Below are positions 36,105 to 47,127 of a DNA stretch of 64,000 nucleotides, piece after piece. A program made the position numbers and the translations under genes. Below the pieces are notes generated by a model. It worked only from the letters and a program-made list of their open reading frames with translations. It had not been told where the DNA came from and did not search any database. This DNA comes from Rhodomyrtus psidioides. Taxonomy: Eukaryota; Streptophyta; Magnoliopsida; Myrtales; Myrtaceae. Where the stretch lies: assembly GCA_021437785.1 (NCBI GenBank), contig JAILYB010000042.1:2976001-3040000 (forward strand). Direction: 5' to 3'. Each line of letters starts with the position of its first letter. The first letter of the stretch is position 1.

Positions 36105-37263
36105 TGTCGCGACCCTCTTGAGGTTGTCGGGCTCTCGAGGGCTAATGGGCCGTCCTGTCTGGTCGGACGCGGGCCTCTCCCAAGGCCCATTACCCAAATC
36201 GCAACGGAGGTATGCGTGATCGACTTTCAGTGTGGTCTAGTGACATGTGCTAAGTGTGCATGCCATGGAGTCGCCACCAATCATTTTTTTAGGGTGTGAT
36301 TGGACCACCCAATCGAATAGTTGGGAGTTTCTATTCAATTCTGTGAGAACCAGAGAAATGGTTTCGGGGACTTAGTTACACCAACTGTCAGAGTTGACGC
36401 CCTTTCGGTACCTAAGTTGACTGAATTTTCTAGCCTGAGATTCATGCGGATGAGTAAGGTATGAACCCTAAATCTAGAAATTCATGCAGATAGGAGTGAT
36501 TATCCTAGCAATCACAATCAGTAATAAAATGCGCAACTCAAGGAATCTAGATATGCAAATAAATCACTTGGCATTCCTAGTAAGGCCCTATTTATCAATC
36601 ACAGCTCAAGAATGATTTAGCTGTCCTAGTCATTCTACACACGATCTAACCTAAGAAAAGCATTAGGAAGCATCGAAGGAGTTCGAGAGTACTCACATGG
36701 GGTTCGCCGTGCCCTGGTTTGGTCTTGGACGAGCCGACCCGATTATATTTGGGGATCCACTCGGCGTTTTACACCATGAAATCATGTGAAACAAAAACGA
36801 AAAATATTCAGCAAGGGGAATTTATTGTAGATGGTGGTCGATCTAATTGGACGTCAAGACTAAAAAATATGTAGAAATTTACAAATTAAAATACTCGAAT
36901 GACATTTTTTTGCCAAATTCAACTCTATGCGTCGTGAAGAAACACATGCAATTGAACTTGAATTTTGACTATTTATGAGTTCAAAATGAAAAAGAAATTA
37001 AAATAAAAATATTGACTATTTTTCTATATTTTTACGACATCGAACGCTATTTTTCTTCATTTTTCATGTATTTTTCTATTTTTGGAAAATATTAAAAAAT
37101 ATTAAAAAATATGACAAATTATTTTTTTTTATCAAAAATGGTTCCTTTAGCTTGGTCAAGGTTACCAAAGATGATTTTTTAATTTTTTTTAACTTTTTAT
37201 AGATTTTTTATGAATTTTTTAAAAATAAACTATGAAAGACTGATCAAAAATCAGGTGTCAACA
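36105..37263 (-). mobile_element. 5' LTR of element B (1159 bp)
   Basis: Nearly identical to 23192-24351. Differences seen by eye are about four substitutions (for example TGTCGCG against TGTTGCG at the outer end) and a few single-base indels in A or T runs. The PBS-like TGGCGACTCC also lies inside it (minus strand, 36267-36276), 175 bases from the real site. Confidence 0.93.
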
Positions 37264-38471
37264 AGGTGGCATGTTCCTGATGTGCTCTTTCTATCAATTC
37301 GACATCCAGCATAGTCAGCATTAGAATATCCAATAAGGGAGAATCTTGAATCTCTAGAATCTTGAATCTCTAGGATACCACAAACCAATGAAGAGAAAGT
37401 GCTGACATATCTAATGATTCTCTTGACAGTAGAGAGATGTGAATCTCTTGGATTTGATTGAAAACGAGCACACATACACACACTGAAAAGAATATCTGGT
37501 CGAGAGGCAGTAAGATACAGTAGAGATCCAATCATGCTTCTATAGAGTTTTTGATCAACCTTTTTCTCTGTATCATCTTTTTCAAGCTTTGAGAAATGAG
37601 ACATTGGAGTTTCAGTCTTTTTGCATTTATCAAGCCCAAATCGTGTCACTAGTTCCTTTGCATACTTTTCTTGACTGATAAACGTACCTCCATTTCCTTG
37701 CTTGATTTGTAATCCAAGGAAAAAATTTAACTCACTCATCATACTCATTTCAAACTCATTTGTAATAATCTACGAAAAGTTCTTGCATAGAGTTTCATTA
37801 ATAGAACAAAAAATGATGTCATCAACGTATATTTGAATTAGAAGAATGTTCTTACATTCCCTTTAAATAAACAGAGTAGTATCTACTTTACCTTTTTCAA
37901 AGCCATTAGAGATGAGGAAAGTACTCAGCCTTTCATACCAAGCCCGTGATGCTTGTTTTAGACCATACAAGGCTTTGTTCAGTTTGTACACATAATCGGA
38001 TCTATTCGGGTCTTCGAAACCTGGTGGTTGATCTACGTATACCTCTTCTTTGATGTAGCCATTCAGGAACGCGCTTTTGACATCCATCTGAAAAAGCTTG
38101 AAGCCATAATAACATGCATATGCTAATAATAATCTTATAGCTTCTAACCTGGCTACCGGCGTATAGGTCTCGTCGTAGTCAATCCCTTCCTCTTGTGAGT
38201 ATCCTTTTGCAACCAACCTTGCTTTGTTTCGTGTGACTCTTCCTTTGTCATCAAGCTTATTTCGAAACACCCATTTTGCACCAATGACTGGTCGATCTTT
38301 TGGTTTTGGGACCAGTTCCCAGACTTGATTTACTTTGAACTGGAGTAGTTCTTCTTGCATCGCCTCTATCCAACTTTCATTCGAGAGTGCTTCGGTCAAG
38401 TCTTTTGGTTCAACTTCAGAAATAAGAGCAAACGTACCTGTCATTTCCTCGATAGAGGCTCGAGTTTTTAT
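37264..38471 (-). pseudogene. Copia 1 reverse transcriptase
   Basis: Ty1/copia reverse transcriptase with several breaks. Recognisable parts are WVFRNKLDDKGRVTRNKARL, GIDYDETYTPVARLEAIRLL, FQMDVKSAFLNGYIKEEVYV, KALYGLKQASRAWYERL, the catalytic YVDD stretch between 37790 and 37850, FFLGLQIKQG and YRSMIGSLLYLTASRPDILF. It ends in STSGTCHL at the element B junction. Stops occur near 37863 and 37770, and a short tandem duplication (TTGAATCTCTAG, near 37345-37372) changes the local reading. Confidence 0.9.
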
Positions 38472-38477
38472 TCCATC

Positions 38478-39544
38478 TCATACATTTCCAATGACTAGTT
38501 GTAGAGGATGATTGGACTTATATTTCCAGTTGCGATCAAACTTCTCTTTCAACTTTTCATCTGTAGAGGCAGACTTAGCTTTGATAGAGTCGGATTGACT
38601 AGAGTCTTCAGACAAGTTGGTCTGTACACCTTGTTCTACATCTCCTTCCACATGAGTGACATAGAGAGTGCTATTCTCATCAAACTTCACATTCATTGAT
38701 TCTTCCACAATGTACGAGTTTTTGTTGAAAATCCTGTATGCTTTGCTTGTTGTAGAGTAGCCAAGAAAGATTGCTTCATCGGATTTTTCATCAAACTTAC
38801 CAACTCTATTATTTGCATTTTTAAGCACAAAACATTTGCAGCTAAACACTTTGAAGTAGGAGATGTACGGTTTTCTGCCTTTAAAGAGTTCATAAGGCGT
38901 TTTGTCAAGAAGTGGTCTGAGATACACACGGTTTGAAAATAACAAGCAGTTGAGACTGCCTCTGCCCAAAAGTATGAAGGAATTTTGCTCTCGATTAAAA
39001 GTGTTCTTGCCATTTCCTGTAGAGAACGATTTTTCCTCTCTACAACCCCATTTTGTTCTGGAGTGTAAGGAGTTGAGAAATTATGTTGTAAACCTTTTTC
39101 AATGCAATAGGAAGAGAAATTTTGATTTTCAAATTCTCCACCGTGATCCGTTTTAATGCAAGAAATTGTGTAATCTTTTTCATTCTTGACAAGATTTGCA
39201 AAGCTAGAGAAATATGAAAATACTTCATTTTTGTGAGCAAGAAAATATACCCATGTATAACGAGTGTAGTCATCTACTATCACTAATCAGTATCTCTTAC
39301 CTCCAAGGCTTTGACTTCGGGTAGGACAAAAAATGTCCATATGTAGAACTTGTAATGCTCGATTAGTAGAGACACAATTGATTGGTTTGAAGGAACTCCT
39401 TACCTGCTTTTCGAGAGTACATCTGTACATAATTCAGCTTGGTCAAACCTGACTTTGGGTAATCCTTTTACAAGCTTTTTGGAAGATAGCTTGATGATTT
39501 GTTTATGACTGATGTGCCCAAGTTTCTTGTTCCATAGGTCATGA
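38478..39544 (-). pseudogene. Copia 1 GAG-pre-integrase and integrase
   Basis: From the right, the minus strand reads LWNKKLGHIS (GAG-pre-integrase), then the integrase core with VDDYTRYTWV, KTDHGGEFEN and TPEQNGVVERKNRSLQEMAR (the D, D and E regions), then YFKVFSCKCFVL and FDEKSDEAIFLGYS. A frameshift near 38950 and stops near 39290 break it. The left part of the GAG-pre-integrase is cut at 39544 by the copia 2 LTR, and gag lies beyond the window. Confidence 0.88.
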
Positions 39545-40620
39545 TGGATCTAGCAATATCACCTAGAGGGGAGTGAATAGGTGATTCTGAATAAAATTGA
39601 AATTTCTTGCGGAATAAATAAAATTCAGTGTACGATTAGAAATAGGAACAGTATAACAGTGTGCAAGAAGTCTAAACGCAAAGGTAAGAGTTTAGAGTAG
39701 AGAATATTGCACACGACGATTATAGTGGTTCGGCTTAGATCAAGCCTACGTCCACTCTCCCACGATGACAGCCGATCGGTTGGATTTCACTATGAAGAAT
39801 CAAGAGAATTCAAACACTCAATCACTTGGTTTTTCTCTCTCTCAGATTTTCACAATGAGTAGGATTTTGGGTACACAGAATATTTTCGGATAGAACTCAG
39901 ATTATGCTTGCACTTTGGATTGTTGTTCGTCTCTATCTCTTTAGTCCATCATGGTTCTTCTTTTATACTCCCCTGCCTCCGAACTAGCTGTTGGATTCCC
40001 GGCCATGGGATCGCTCTTCAATCCTTGATTGGACATAATCAATCGTGATTGAACGAGACTGTATCTTCAGAAGATATGTAGACCGTTGAGTAAGATATTG
40101 AACCCTTCTGATTCAGTCGCCCATACAACTGAATCTCCAGCTTCCATAAGTGTGATAAGTCTGAGTTGGTTCCCGAAGGAATATTCCTTAGAAGATGATA
40201 TCCCATTGTAGAAAGTCTCTTGATTGATTGGAAGGGATATCAGGGCAATCGAATATCACAAGCTTTCCATAGGAATCTTGTCTTGATCGGAAACCTGCCA
40301 TACGTGGATCTTCACGTTTTGCAGATGCAGAAACTGATCTTTCTTGGGTTTCGTCTTAGAACAGATTTGTTTCTTACTAGATCAGTTAACATGGAATGGT
40401 AATTCTGAGATTTAATGTGATCCATTCGTCATTGTCTAGATCGTCAGAAGCACTTCCATCTGACCCTTCGTCAGAAGCACTTCCATCTGACCCTTCATCA
40501 GCGCAATAGAATTAGATCCACTCAACCTGCTGCTTACACATTCTTTCTGCATCACATAACGTTATACAATTTCTTTCGATAGTTTTGTCAGAATCAAAAT
40601 ATAGGAGAATTTTCACAACA
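39545..40620 (-). mobile_element. 3' LTR of copia 2 (1076 bp)
   Basis: On the minus strand it starts TGTTGTGAAAATTC after the purine tract and ends TTGCTAGATCCA. The outer part (CACCTATTCACTCCCCTCTA) and a conserved block near 39735 (GGTTCGG, CCTACGTCCACTCTCCCAC) are shared with the copia 1 LTR. A short direct duplication CAGAAGCACTTCCATCTGAC lies at 40444-40493. Confidence 0.75.
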
Positions 40621-40634
40621 ATCTCCCCCTTTTT
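40621..40634 (-). other. Polypurine tract of copia 2
   Basis: Reads AAAAAGGGGGAGAT on the minus strand, next to TGTTGTG of the LTR. A second tract (AAAAAGGGGGAGAAAAA) lies near 40787-40803, as in copia 1. Confidence 0.8.
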
Positions 40635-40722
40635 GATGGTGACAAAACTACTCTTATTGTAAATACATATTAGAGATCCTGTACTGAAAATACTCCTGTA
40701 GGAGAATATGATCAGAGTATGG

Positions 40723-41294
40723 TTATCCTGCACAAAAATAAGCTCGTCTCCCCATAATGAGAGTATACAACCTGCACAAAAGTAGATTTTTCTCCCCCTT
40801 TTTGTCAACATCAGAAAAAGTGTATATAGCTAAAAACTTGAATCGAGTCAATTTTAAACAAAATAAAGTAAAGGTTGTATCATAGCAAAGAGTAACGTTT
40901 GGCCAAAAATATAAAATAAAATTAAAAGGATGTGGTTGGTGGCATTTTTGAAGAAGAGGGACGATCTTCAGGCTCGTTATCAGCCTCCACTGGGGATGTC
41001 CTTCATAGCTTTCTCCCATTCGCTGAGCGTGGCTTCTAACAGCTTGAGATGAGGGCATGTATGAAGCTGTTCTGTCAGTTCTAACCAGTGTGTAGGTAGG
41101 CATGTTGGTGACCTCAGCACAAAACATTCTGCCATATAGATCAATGGACTTCTCCAACTTTGTCACCTGACTAGTCATACCCTGCAACTTCCTATCGATC
41201 TTCTGTTCAAAAGTCTGCAGTTTCTGATCAAACCTTGCTTCCATAGTAGCCAGAGTCTGAAGAAGAATATGTTGAAGATTCTCAAAATGCCCTT
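40723..41294 (-). pseudogene. C-terminal end of the copia 2 env-like ORF
   Basis: Begins at the element A junction with HFENLQHILLQTLATMEARF and continues as a coiled coil (QKLQTFEQKIDRKLQGMTSQ). It joins in frame to 57532 across element A. The true stop is not clear. Confidence 0.7.
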
Positions 41295-41942
41295 TGTTGA
41301 CACCTGATTTTTTTTACCATTTATTATTGTGATTTTTATTCTTTAAAATTAATTAAAAATATCAAAAAAGGTCATAAAATCACAAAATCAACTTTGGAAG
41401 CTTTGGTTTAACCTTAGGAACCAATTTTGAACAAAAAATATTTTTCGGTATTTTTAATATTTTTCGAGTTTATTTAATTATAAAAATACCCAAAAAATCA
41501 GAAAAATACCATTCGTGGTCAGAAAAATACCCAAAAATATTCGATAATTTTGTTTTAATTTCCTCTTCAAGTGTGTCACTTTAAATCTCAAAAATTCGGC
41601 TCGGGTCAATATGTTCCTTCACAAACATAAACCCGAACCGAGCCTAAAAAAAATCATTTTCGAGTCTTTTAGTTTTCAATTCTCACTTTTTATATGCTAT
41701 GACATTAGATTCTAAAGTCTTAAAGTGCAATTAGGTCAATTTGCCCTCCAATTTAATCAATTTTTACCAAAATGGCTTAATTGCACATTTTTCTTTCAAT
41801 TAGTCCCCGGTTTCACGGATGTATACGTATACTCTATGTATTTATACGTCATACGTATTCATACGTTATGCATATTTGTACTGTTTGGTAACCTCTTTAA
41901 CTCTTGTAATAATAATAATGGTTATTATTTTTAACACATTTG

Positions 41943-42355
41943 TTAGTGCCTTTTTTTTAGCATTTTTGTATTGTGAGTGCTATTGCTAGTGCTATTTTTA
42001 AATAGCATTTTTTGTATTATAAATTGTGAGTGCTATTGTTAGTGCTATTTTTAAATGACATTTATTTATCATAAATTGTGAGTGCTATTGTTAGTGCTAT
42101 TTTAAATGGCATTTATTTATCATAAATTGTGAGTGCTATTATTAGATAGAATTTATAATTGTTAGTGCTATTTTTAAATAGCATTTTTGTATTATAAATT
42201 GTGAGTGCTATTGTTAGTGCTATTTTTAAATAGCATTTTTGTATTATAAATTGTGAGTGCTATTGTTAGTGTTATTTTTAAATGTCATTTATTTGTGAGT
42301 GCTATTTTTAGATAGAATTTATAATTGTTAGTGCTATTTTTAAATACAATTTATT
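41943..42355. repeat. AT-rich minisatellite inside the element A LTR
   Basis: Units with GTGAGTGCTATTGTTAGTGC and TATTTTTAAATAGCATTT recur about every 55-65 bp. GCTATTTTTAAATAGC is a near-perfect palindrome. The same array lies at 55573-55975 and, longer, at 62685-63250 in element C, so copy number differs between LTRs. Confidence 0.88.
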
Positions 42356-42371
42356 GGAAGGTATTTTTGGC

Positions 42372-42380
42372 TATAAAAGG
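42372..42380 (+). promoter_or_regulatory. TATA box of the element A LTR
   Basis: TATAAAAGG within GGCTATAAAAGGATGGC, conserved in all three LTRs (55994 and 63279). A purine-rich leader with AGAACACAAACACTCTC follows, so transcription probably starts about 30 bp downstream. Confidence 0.7.
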
Positions 42381-42796
42381 ATGGCAAGAGTTTTGAGGTT
42401 GAAGGGGGGAGACATTTTGTAGAGTGTGCAAATTTTTGAGAGCTTAGAGAGAAGAACACAAACACTCTCTATATTCTCATCATCTTGAGTGAGCAAAATA
42501 TACTAAGTTCGGAATATTGATTCCGCATATTGCTAGCACAATTGTTGTGGAGTTATTAGTCGTCTCCCCGTTCGTCAATTGGTGGTGCGTCCGAACTAGA
42601 TGCCTAACACTTGTGGAGGCTGAGATCGAAGAATATCGAACCGACACCTCCGTTCAAGCACGCTACGAGAGGTAATCTATTTACTCCCTTTGAGGCTTTG
42701 TGATTTTTTTTCGATTGAAATGCACGAAGTACGCCTCTGGAGATACATGTATGGGTTGTTATTTATTTCCGCTACGTGTTACGTGGATCCCAACAG

Positions 42797-42809
42797 TGGT
42801 ATCAGATCC
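42797..42809 (+). other. Copia-type primer-binding site embedded in the LTR
   Basis: TGGTATCAGATCC follows CCCAACAG. In the other LTRs it is TGGTATCAGAGCC (56419, 63704), the initiator tRNA-Met site of Ty1/copia elements. Its position inside the LTR means a copia LTR, site and some internal sequence were captured into the middle of this LTR. Confidence 0.7.
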
Positions 42810-43617
42810 AATCCTTAGGCGTTTTCGTGCATTTAATTGATTTTTGCAATTTTTGCAATACTATGGCCAATATGTATTAACGAATTGTTCGTCTTACATG
42901 GCTAATGGAGGTTGATTGTTTTTATATGATAAATTAATCAACGTAGCAAAAATTGAGACTAAATCAATTTTGAATCGAAAATTTATGGCTATCTTATTTT
43001 ACGTAAAAATTCTGAATATGATTCAACGTAGAATTTTTATTGTGCCTTCCTAAGTTTTAAATTGTGAATTTATTACTTACGTGGAAGGGTGGTGATCATG
43101 GAAAAATCCCTAATCAATGTGATTGATGTATATATGAATGTATGATGATTATTTATATATTTGGGGTTGTAATTATTAAATGGAGGCTGCGTACTCCTTT
43201 TATTTTTCATGTAATCTTTATTTTTAGCATAGTCAATTGTTGATGTAAATGCTACGAGGATTACGTGGGGGAGCCTTTTAAGTCGGCGAGCTCTTTGGGG
43301 CCCAATTCTTGAAGAGTTCAAGAAACCAAGAAGAAGCGAAGAGCGGCTCTCCGTTATTAAAATATTAAAATGATTAAATGTGGTCTCATTGGCTCGAGAC
43401 CCATTAAATCATAATTCCATGATCACCACGTAGGATAGATGTTTATGTGATTGACATCTATTTATTTATTATGATTACGTGAGCATGTTAAACTGGTTAA
43501 TGTGCAAAGTCAGACTTACCTCACCCAAAATTGCGCCTGCATGAAATCCTAGTTAGGAAAATCACTCGCGTTAGGTACCGAAAGGGCGTTGGTAACGACA
43601 CCAGCGTAACCAAGTCC

Positions 43618-43645
43618 CCGAACCCAAAAACTCTGGTTCCGTAGA
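43618..43645 (-). other. tRNA-Arg-like remnant in the element A LTR
   Basis: On the minus strand, TCTACGGAACCAGAG, five bases, then GGGTTCG matches the anticodon arm and T loop of plant tRNA-Arg(ACG) as I remember it, with the same spacing (about 27 of 29 positions). B has a weaker form. It is not a working tRNA because the rest is missing. Confidence 0.45.
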
Positions 43646-43906
43646 ACTGATCGATCTCTCCCAATCGATCAGTAAGGTTTCCGGTCTACCCTCCAAGAAA
43701 GACCGGTGGCGACTCCAAATGCATGCACAAGTTGCACATGCCACCACGACCACACTAAGGTCGAAAGCGATCGACTCTTATCGTCGAATCCTTCTGAAAA
43801 ATACTCCTGCCGCGATTTGGTATGGGCCTGGGAGGGCCCGCGCCGATCCAAGACCCGCGATCGGTAATCCATTAGCCGCGTCCGCTTTCTGACGGGTCGC
43901 GACAGC

Positions 43907-43924
43907 TGGCGACTCCGCTGGGGA
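43907..43924 (+). other. Primer-binding site of element A
   Basis: TGGCGACTCCGCTGGGGA, two bases after the LTR, complementary to a tRNA-Arg 3' end. TGGCGACTCC also occurs inside the LTR at 43708-43717. Confidence 0.85.
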
Positions 43925-45764
43925 CACTGTGTTCTAGAACCTATGGTTCTAGACCCCAAGTGGACTTAGGCCGTAATTAAAACGCTGAGTGATTTTTCTA
44001 ACCATGCAGGCGCTCGTGAAGGTGAGGTAAGTCCGCTTACGATAGGTGTTATATGTTTTTGCAGATTGGAGAAATAAGGGGTGTAGTCCGTGATTAACAT
44101 TGTCTTATGCAGGTTGGGCGTAGGAATGTATGTTGTGTGGATGATTTGAAGTGCTGATTGATAAACTGCTATGCATGAATTGCATTGTGATGATCACAAC
44201 ACGTGGACACACACAACCGCGCCTAAAACCCCGGGCGTCGCCTATAGGAACACAATAGAAGGAATTGAAAATGGAATCTCCGTGAGGAAAAACGCGGGGT
44301 AATCCACTTTTCAATTCCGCTCGCTTCGAACTATGGATCGAGTCCCAATGCAACGATAGCTGTGCAATGGAATCGGCTCTTTCTAGAACTCGAAGTGGGA
44401 ACCTTAACCTTAGGTGCCAAACCCTCTGATTTTTAGAAGTTCACCATAACTTGTCTCATGCGCATGTCTTTGGGCGGTTGGTACACCTAAAACCGCACAT
44501 AAGTCGACGAGTTTGGTTGGTAAGACTCTCTATACCTCGAATCTATTACAGTTCATATAAATATAGGCATTTCATTCATTGCATTCTGGTGATTAGATTA
44601 AATGCCATTTCAAGGATAGATGTGTGTGTTTTTCCCAAACGTCCTTGATAGAAGACGAAGAGGATGATATCCCATGACAAGCACCGAGTGAGCAACAAAG
44701 GAGCCTACTATGGACATTATTGAGATATCGTCCAATGAAGATGACGAGTTGGGGCAAGTGATCCGGAAGTCACAGATCGAACTTGGGGCATCCTTAAACG
44801 TTAGGATCACATTCCTTTGTTTCATTTTCCATTGCTAGTCCTCTTGTATAGGGTTTACTTTTATCGAGGCTTTCTCTATCTCACCCCTTAGAGTGATTGT
44901 ATTAGGGATCTATTGGTGTATACATTTAGATGGAACTTGGTTGTATTTCTTTTGACAGGTCATGGGAATGTGATAGTGGCATTTTCTCTAATCATCCGAA
45001 TACTCCCAAGTCAAGTTTATAATTCCTTTAGAGGAAATTAAAATTGGAAATCTTGCACGACCTTTTTGGTCATATAGGGTAATCCAACCCCAATTTCGCT
45101 AGAAGGAATTATACACTTGAATTGGTCCATGCATGTTTTACGTCGCTGGTAATCCACGATAATTGATCGAGAATATCGGCGTTGTTTTGAATTTAATGAC
45201 GAGATAGATGTCCAAATTACTCTCGTTCTTAACAAAACGGCCTTGATTTGGATGCCGTATCTTCAATTAAATTTAAAACACGTTATTATGCCTCGCACTT
45301 TTGAGTAATTCGTTCCTCTCGAAATTGATCAAAAGCGATTATTGTGAATTACATTCCTTTCAATAGCATTCTTTCTTTCGAGGAATATTGATAAAAACTT
45401 TTCGCGCAAGATTAAAACCCTTGTAAAAGTTCTTGTCCTTATTAATCATGGGCAAGCATAAGATTGAAAGGGGTTTTTGATTTCTTTTTCAAATTATTCC
45501 TTCTGATTCTGTCTTTTTATTTGCAGGTAAAAAAAATAGGTAATAGAGAGAAATCTTTTCCTGGACAAGTCTAAGGCTATTATCTCATCTGATCATGAGC
45601 GAGTTATAAAATCAGGACATATTTGCTCGGCTTACTGATATTATGGTTCGGCTCACCCAAGTTGAAGATGTTCGGATGCTCGAAGAAATGAACCATACAG
45701 AAGTTAAAACACACACACAAGAGTTCTCATTTATTTTGCTCAGTGGAGGGTTTTCAAAAGCAGG
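43925..45764 (+). other. Element A leader region
   Basis: Matches 36083-31705 of element B minus the LINE. Around 44332-44349 is the empty LINE site. About 44340-44790 is the stop-filled version of the 145-codon B frame, ending EPTMDIIEISSNEDDELG. The rest (44800-45764) is AT-rich and has no gene. Confidence 0.5.
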
Positions 45765-46502
45765 TCATACAATTCGGGGTAGAAAAGTAAAGCCGAAGTG
45801 AGCCCTAATTAACGACACGAAGGAGCCCAACTGACCCTCCATGTTATTAATGCTCTGCTCATACTCCCAACTCCGCATGTCATGGTCGGCAAGCCTGAGG
45901 AGAAGACTTTTGCATTCTCCCTTAACTTCGGCGACCTTGGCCTCATGTTCTTCGGCGATTGTTTCCAGGTCTCGAACCAGTCCATTCCCGCGAGCTATGT
46001 CCGCGGTTATTTTGTCGAGCCGTTCTTCCTGCCAGTCGCTCTGAAGCCTCAACAGGACATTGCGGCGGTCATGCTCGCCGGTGGTCAGGGATAGGGCCAA
46101 TTGCTCCACCAGATTTCTCCTCTCGCGAAGCAACGTCGCGACCCGCTCATTAGCAAACTCGACGGCCTTTTTGTAACTATCGGCCAGATAGTTGGTCAGC
46201 ACCAAATGATCAGATCGATCCTCATAACGAGCTCGCAAGACGCGAGCCACGAGAACCTCCCGATTAGCAGCACGGTAGGCCTCTAAGGAGTGTGCAAAGA
46301 GAGTCGGGAAAATTCTATATTCCCTCCCCAGTGTAGTACCTTCGAGAGAAGTGGTATCAAGGTCCTCGAGCAGGACACGGATTTCATCCTCGGTCGCAGA
46401 ATGATCGGTTATGTGTGCGTAACCGCGACCCAGTAGGTTATAAAGCTTTTCCCACTGGGCCAAGACATCAGTTGAAAAAGTGCGTACGGGAGAGGAGGCC
46501 AT
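45765..46502 (-). CDS. Coiled-coil protein, antisense cargo of element A, intact
   Basis: A complete 245-residue frame starting MASSPVRTFSTDVLAQWEKL. The N-terminal 85 residues look folded and are the best conserved part (LGRGYAHITDHSATEDEIR, REYRIFPTLFAHSLEAYRAA). From about 90 to 220 it is a charged helix suited to a coiled coil (RRNLVEQLALSLTTGEHD, DWQEERLDKITADIARG, AEVKGECKSLLLRLADHD). The end is INNMEGQLGSFVSLIRAHFG. It has no signal peptide, membrane helix or enzyme motif. About 70% of residues agree with the copy in element B, which has one stop. It is transcribed away from the homeodomain/GARP genes, from its own TATA box. Function unknown; it might be a scaffold, DNA-bridging or partner protein. 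Confidence 0.8.
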   Translation of the reverse strand: MASSPVRTFSTDVLAQWEKLYNLLGRGYAHITDHSATEDEIRVLLEDLDTTSLEGTTLGREYRIFPTLFAHSLEAYRAANREVLVARVLRARYEDRSDHLVLTNYLADSYKKAVEFANERVATLLRERRNLVEQLALSLTTGEHDRRNVLLRLQSDWQEERLDKITADIARGNGLVRDLETIAEEHEAKVAEVKGECKSLLLRLADHDMRSWEYEQSINNMEGQLGSFVSLIRAHFGFTFLPRIV

Positions 46503-47127
46503 TTGCGTTGGGTTGGCTTGAGAATAAGACGAGTTTGACAGAGAGATTAGAAGGAAGAAGCTGATTATGCGAGAACGTTAACCTTCCATACATTAATTCC
46601 TCATTTTATAGCAACTCGAGGATGATGAAGGGTCTCAGTAATAATGCTGGTGGAGCCCAGTTAGGGGGTAAAGCAGGAGGTCCCCTCACGAGAACCATTG
46701 GATTCGTTTCGGTCCGCGATTTCCGGCTCATCAATTAAAAGATGTAAAAGATTTGTCGGGATCACCATTATTAGAGTTAGGTGGGAGGTAAGCGCAACTA
46801 TCGAAGAGAGCCCTAATAGGATTTGGCAGTCCCATCACGATTGAAAAGCTAAGCGAGAAATTCAAAGTCTTGAGGGGGAACGTTTGCCTAATGATGCTTG
46901 AAGAGCGTCTCCTGAACATACGAAGTCACTCGAAGAAAACTTTATAGGGAGTGAGCATACATGAGAGAGTGGAGAACTCTGAGTGGGCAAGAACCAATCA
47001 AACATTTCTCAATCCAACATATTTAAGAGGTTATTGTCAGCTGCTAGAGGCGACTGACTCAAAAATCTCAGAAATTGAACTACAGAGGGATCTCGAAGAT
47101 TCCAAGATCAAGTCTAACGCCAAAACC
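46503..47127. promoter_or_regulatory. Shared divergent promoter region (element A)
   Basis: A TATA box for the coiled-coil gene lies at 46602-46610 (TATAAAATG on the minus strand), about 100 bp from its start and next to CTCGAG, as in element B. GAAATCGCGGAC occurs near 46718 on the minus strand. GTGAGCATACATGAGAGAGT near 46951 is shared with B. The ATG used by the other two copies (30325, 49097) is ATA here, followed by a one-base insertion. Frames upstream of 47128 have no ATG in frame. Confidence 0.7.

Larger units (their letters stand above)
23192..37263 (-). mobile_element. Element B: non-autonomous LTR retrotransposon carrying a transcription-factor gene
   Basis: This is a complete element of 14,072 bp with LTRs at 36105-37263 (5') and 23192-24351 (3'). 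The target-site duplication AGGTG lies at 23187-23191 and 37264-37268. A primer-binding site (36084-36101) and polypurine tract (24352-24365) are in place. Between the LTRs I find no gag, protease, reverse transcriptase or integrase apart from a later LINE insertion. Instead there is a sense gene for a homeodomain/GARP protein, a divergent antisense coiled-coil gene and a 12-copy tandem array. The two LTRs differ by only about four substitutions and a few one-base indels by eye, so it inserted recently. It must have been moved by enzymes from another element. The tRNA-Arg-type site, antisense ORF and 3' tandem array recall the Tat/Ogre/Retand branch of Ty3/gypsy. Confidence 0.9.
18601..39544 (-). 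mobile_element. Copia 1: SIRE/Maximus-like LTR retrotransposon, interrupted by B and copia 2
   Basis: On the minus strand this element reads: GAG-pre-integrase and integrase (39544-38478), reverse transcriptase (to 37264), RNase H (23191-22784 after element B), an extra env-like ORF (22411-20174), two polypurine tracts and a 3' LTR (19622-18601). An extra long ORF after pol places it in the SIRE/Maximus type of Ty1/copia. Its 5' half and 5' LTR are displaced beyond the right edge of the window by copia 2. Element B splits the RNase H region, and joining the two sides across one copy of the 5-bp duplication restores the reading TSGTCHL-MGNMLVSW. All coding parts carry stops. Confidence 0.85.
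41295..43904 (+). mobile_element. 5' LTR of element A (2610 bp)
   Basis: Runs from TGTTGACACCTGA to GGGTCGCGACA. The outer parts match the 1.16-kb LTR of element B (GGAACCA near 41419, GGTGGCGACTCC near 43706, the end). The middle, roughly 41580-43050, has no counterpart in B and makes the LTR more than twice as long. That middle includes an AT minisatellite, a TATA box and a copia-type primer-binding site. Confidence 0.92.

Noticed and set aside
41725..41934. Small protein at 41725, 55358 and 62466
   Set aside because: It repeats only because it lies in three copies of one LTR; the sequence is AT-rich and has no start context or domain.
43618..43645. A functional tRNA-Arg gene
   Set aside because: Only the anticodon-arm and T-loop region resembles tRNA; acceptor and D arms are missing and the anticodon stem is mispaired.
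46951..47127. Extended N-terminus for the A1 transcription-factor gene starting at 46951
   Set aside because: The codon there is GTG, not ATG; the ancestral ATG position is ATA with a one-base shift. The first in-frame ATG is at 47128.
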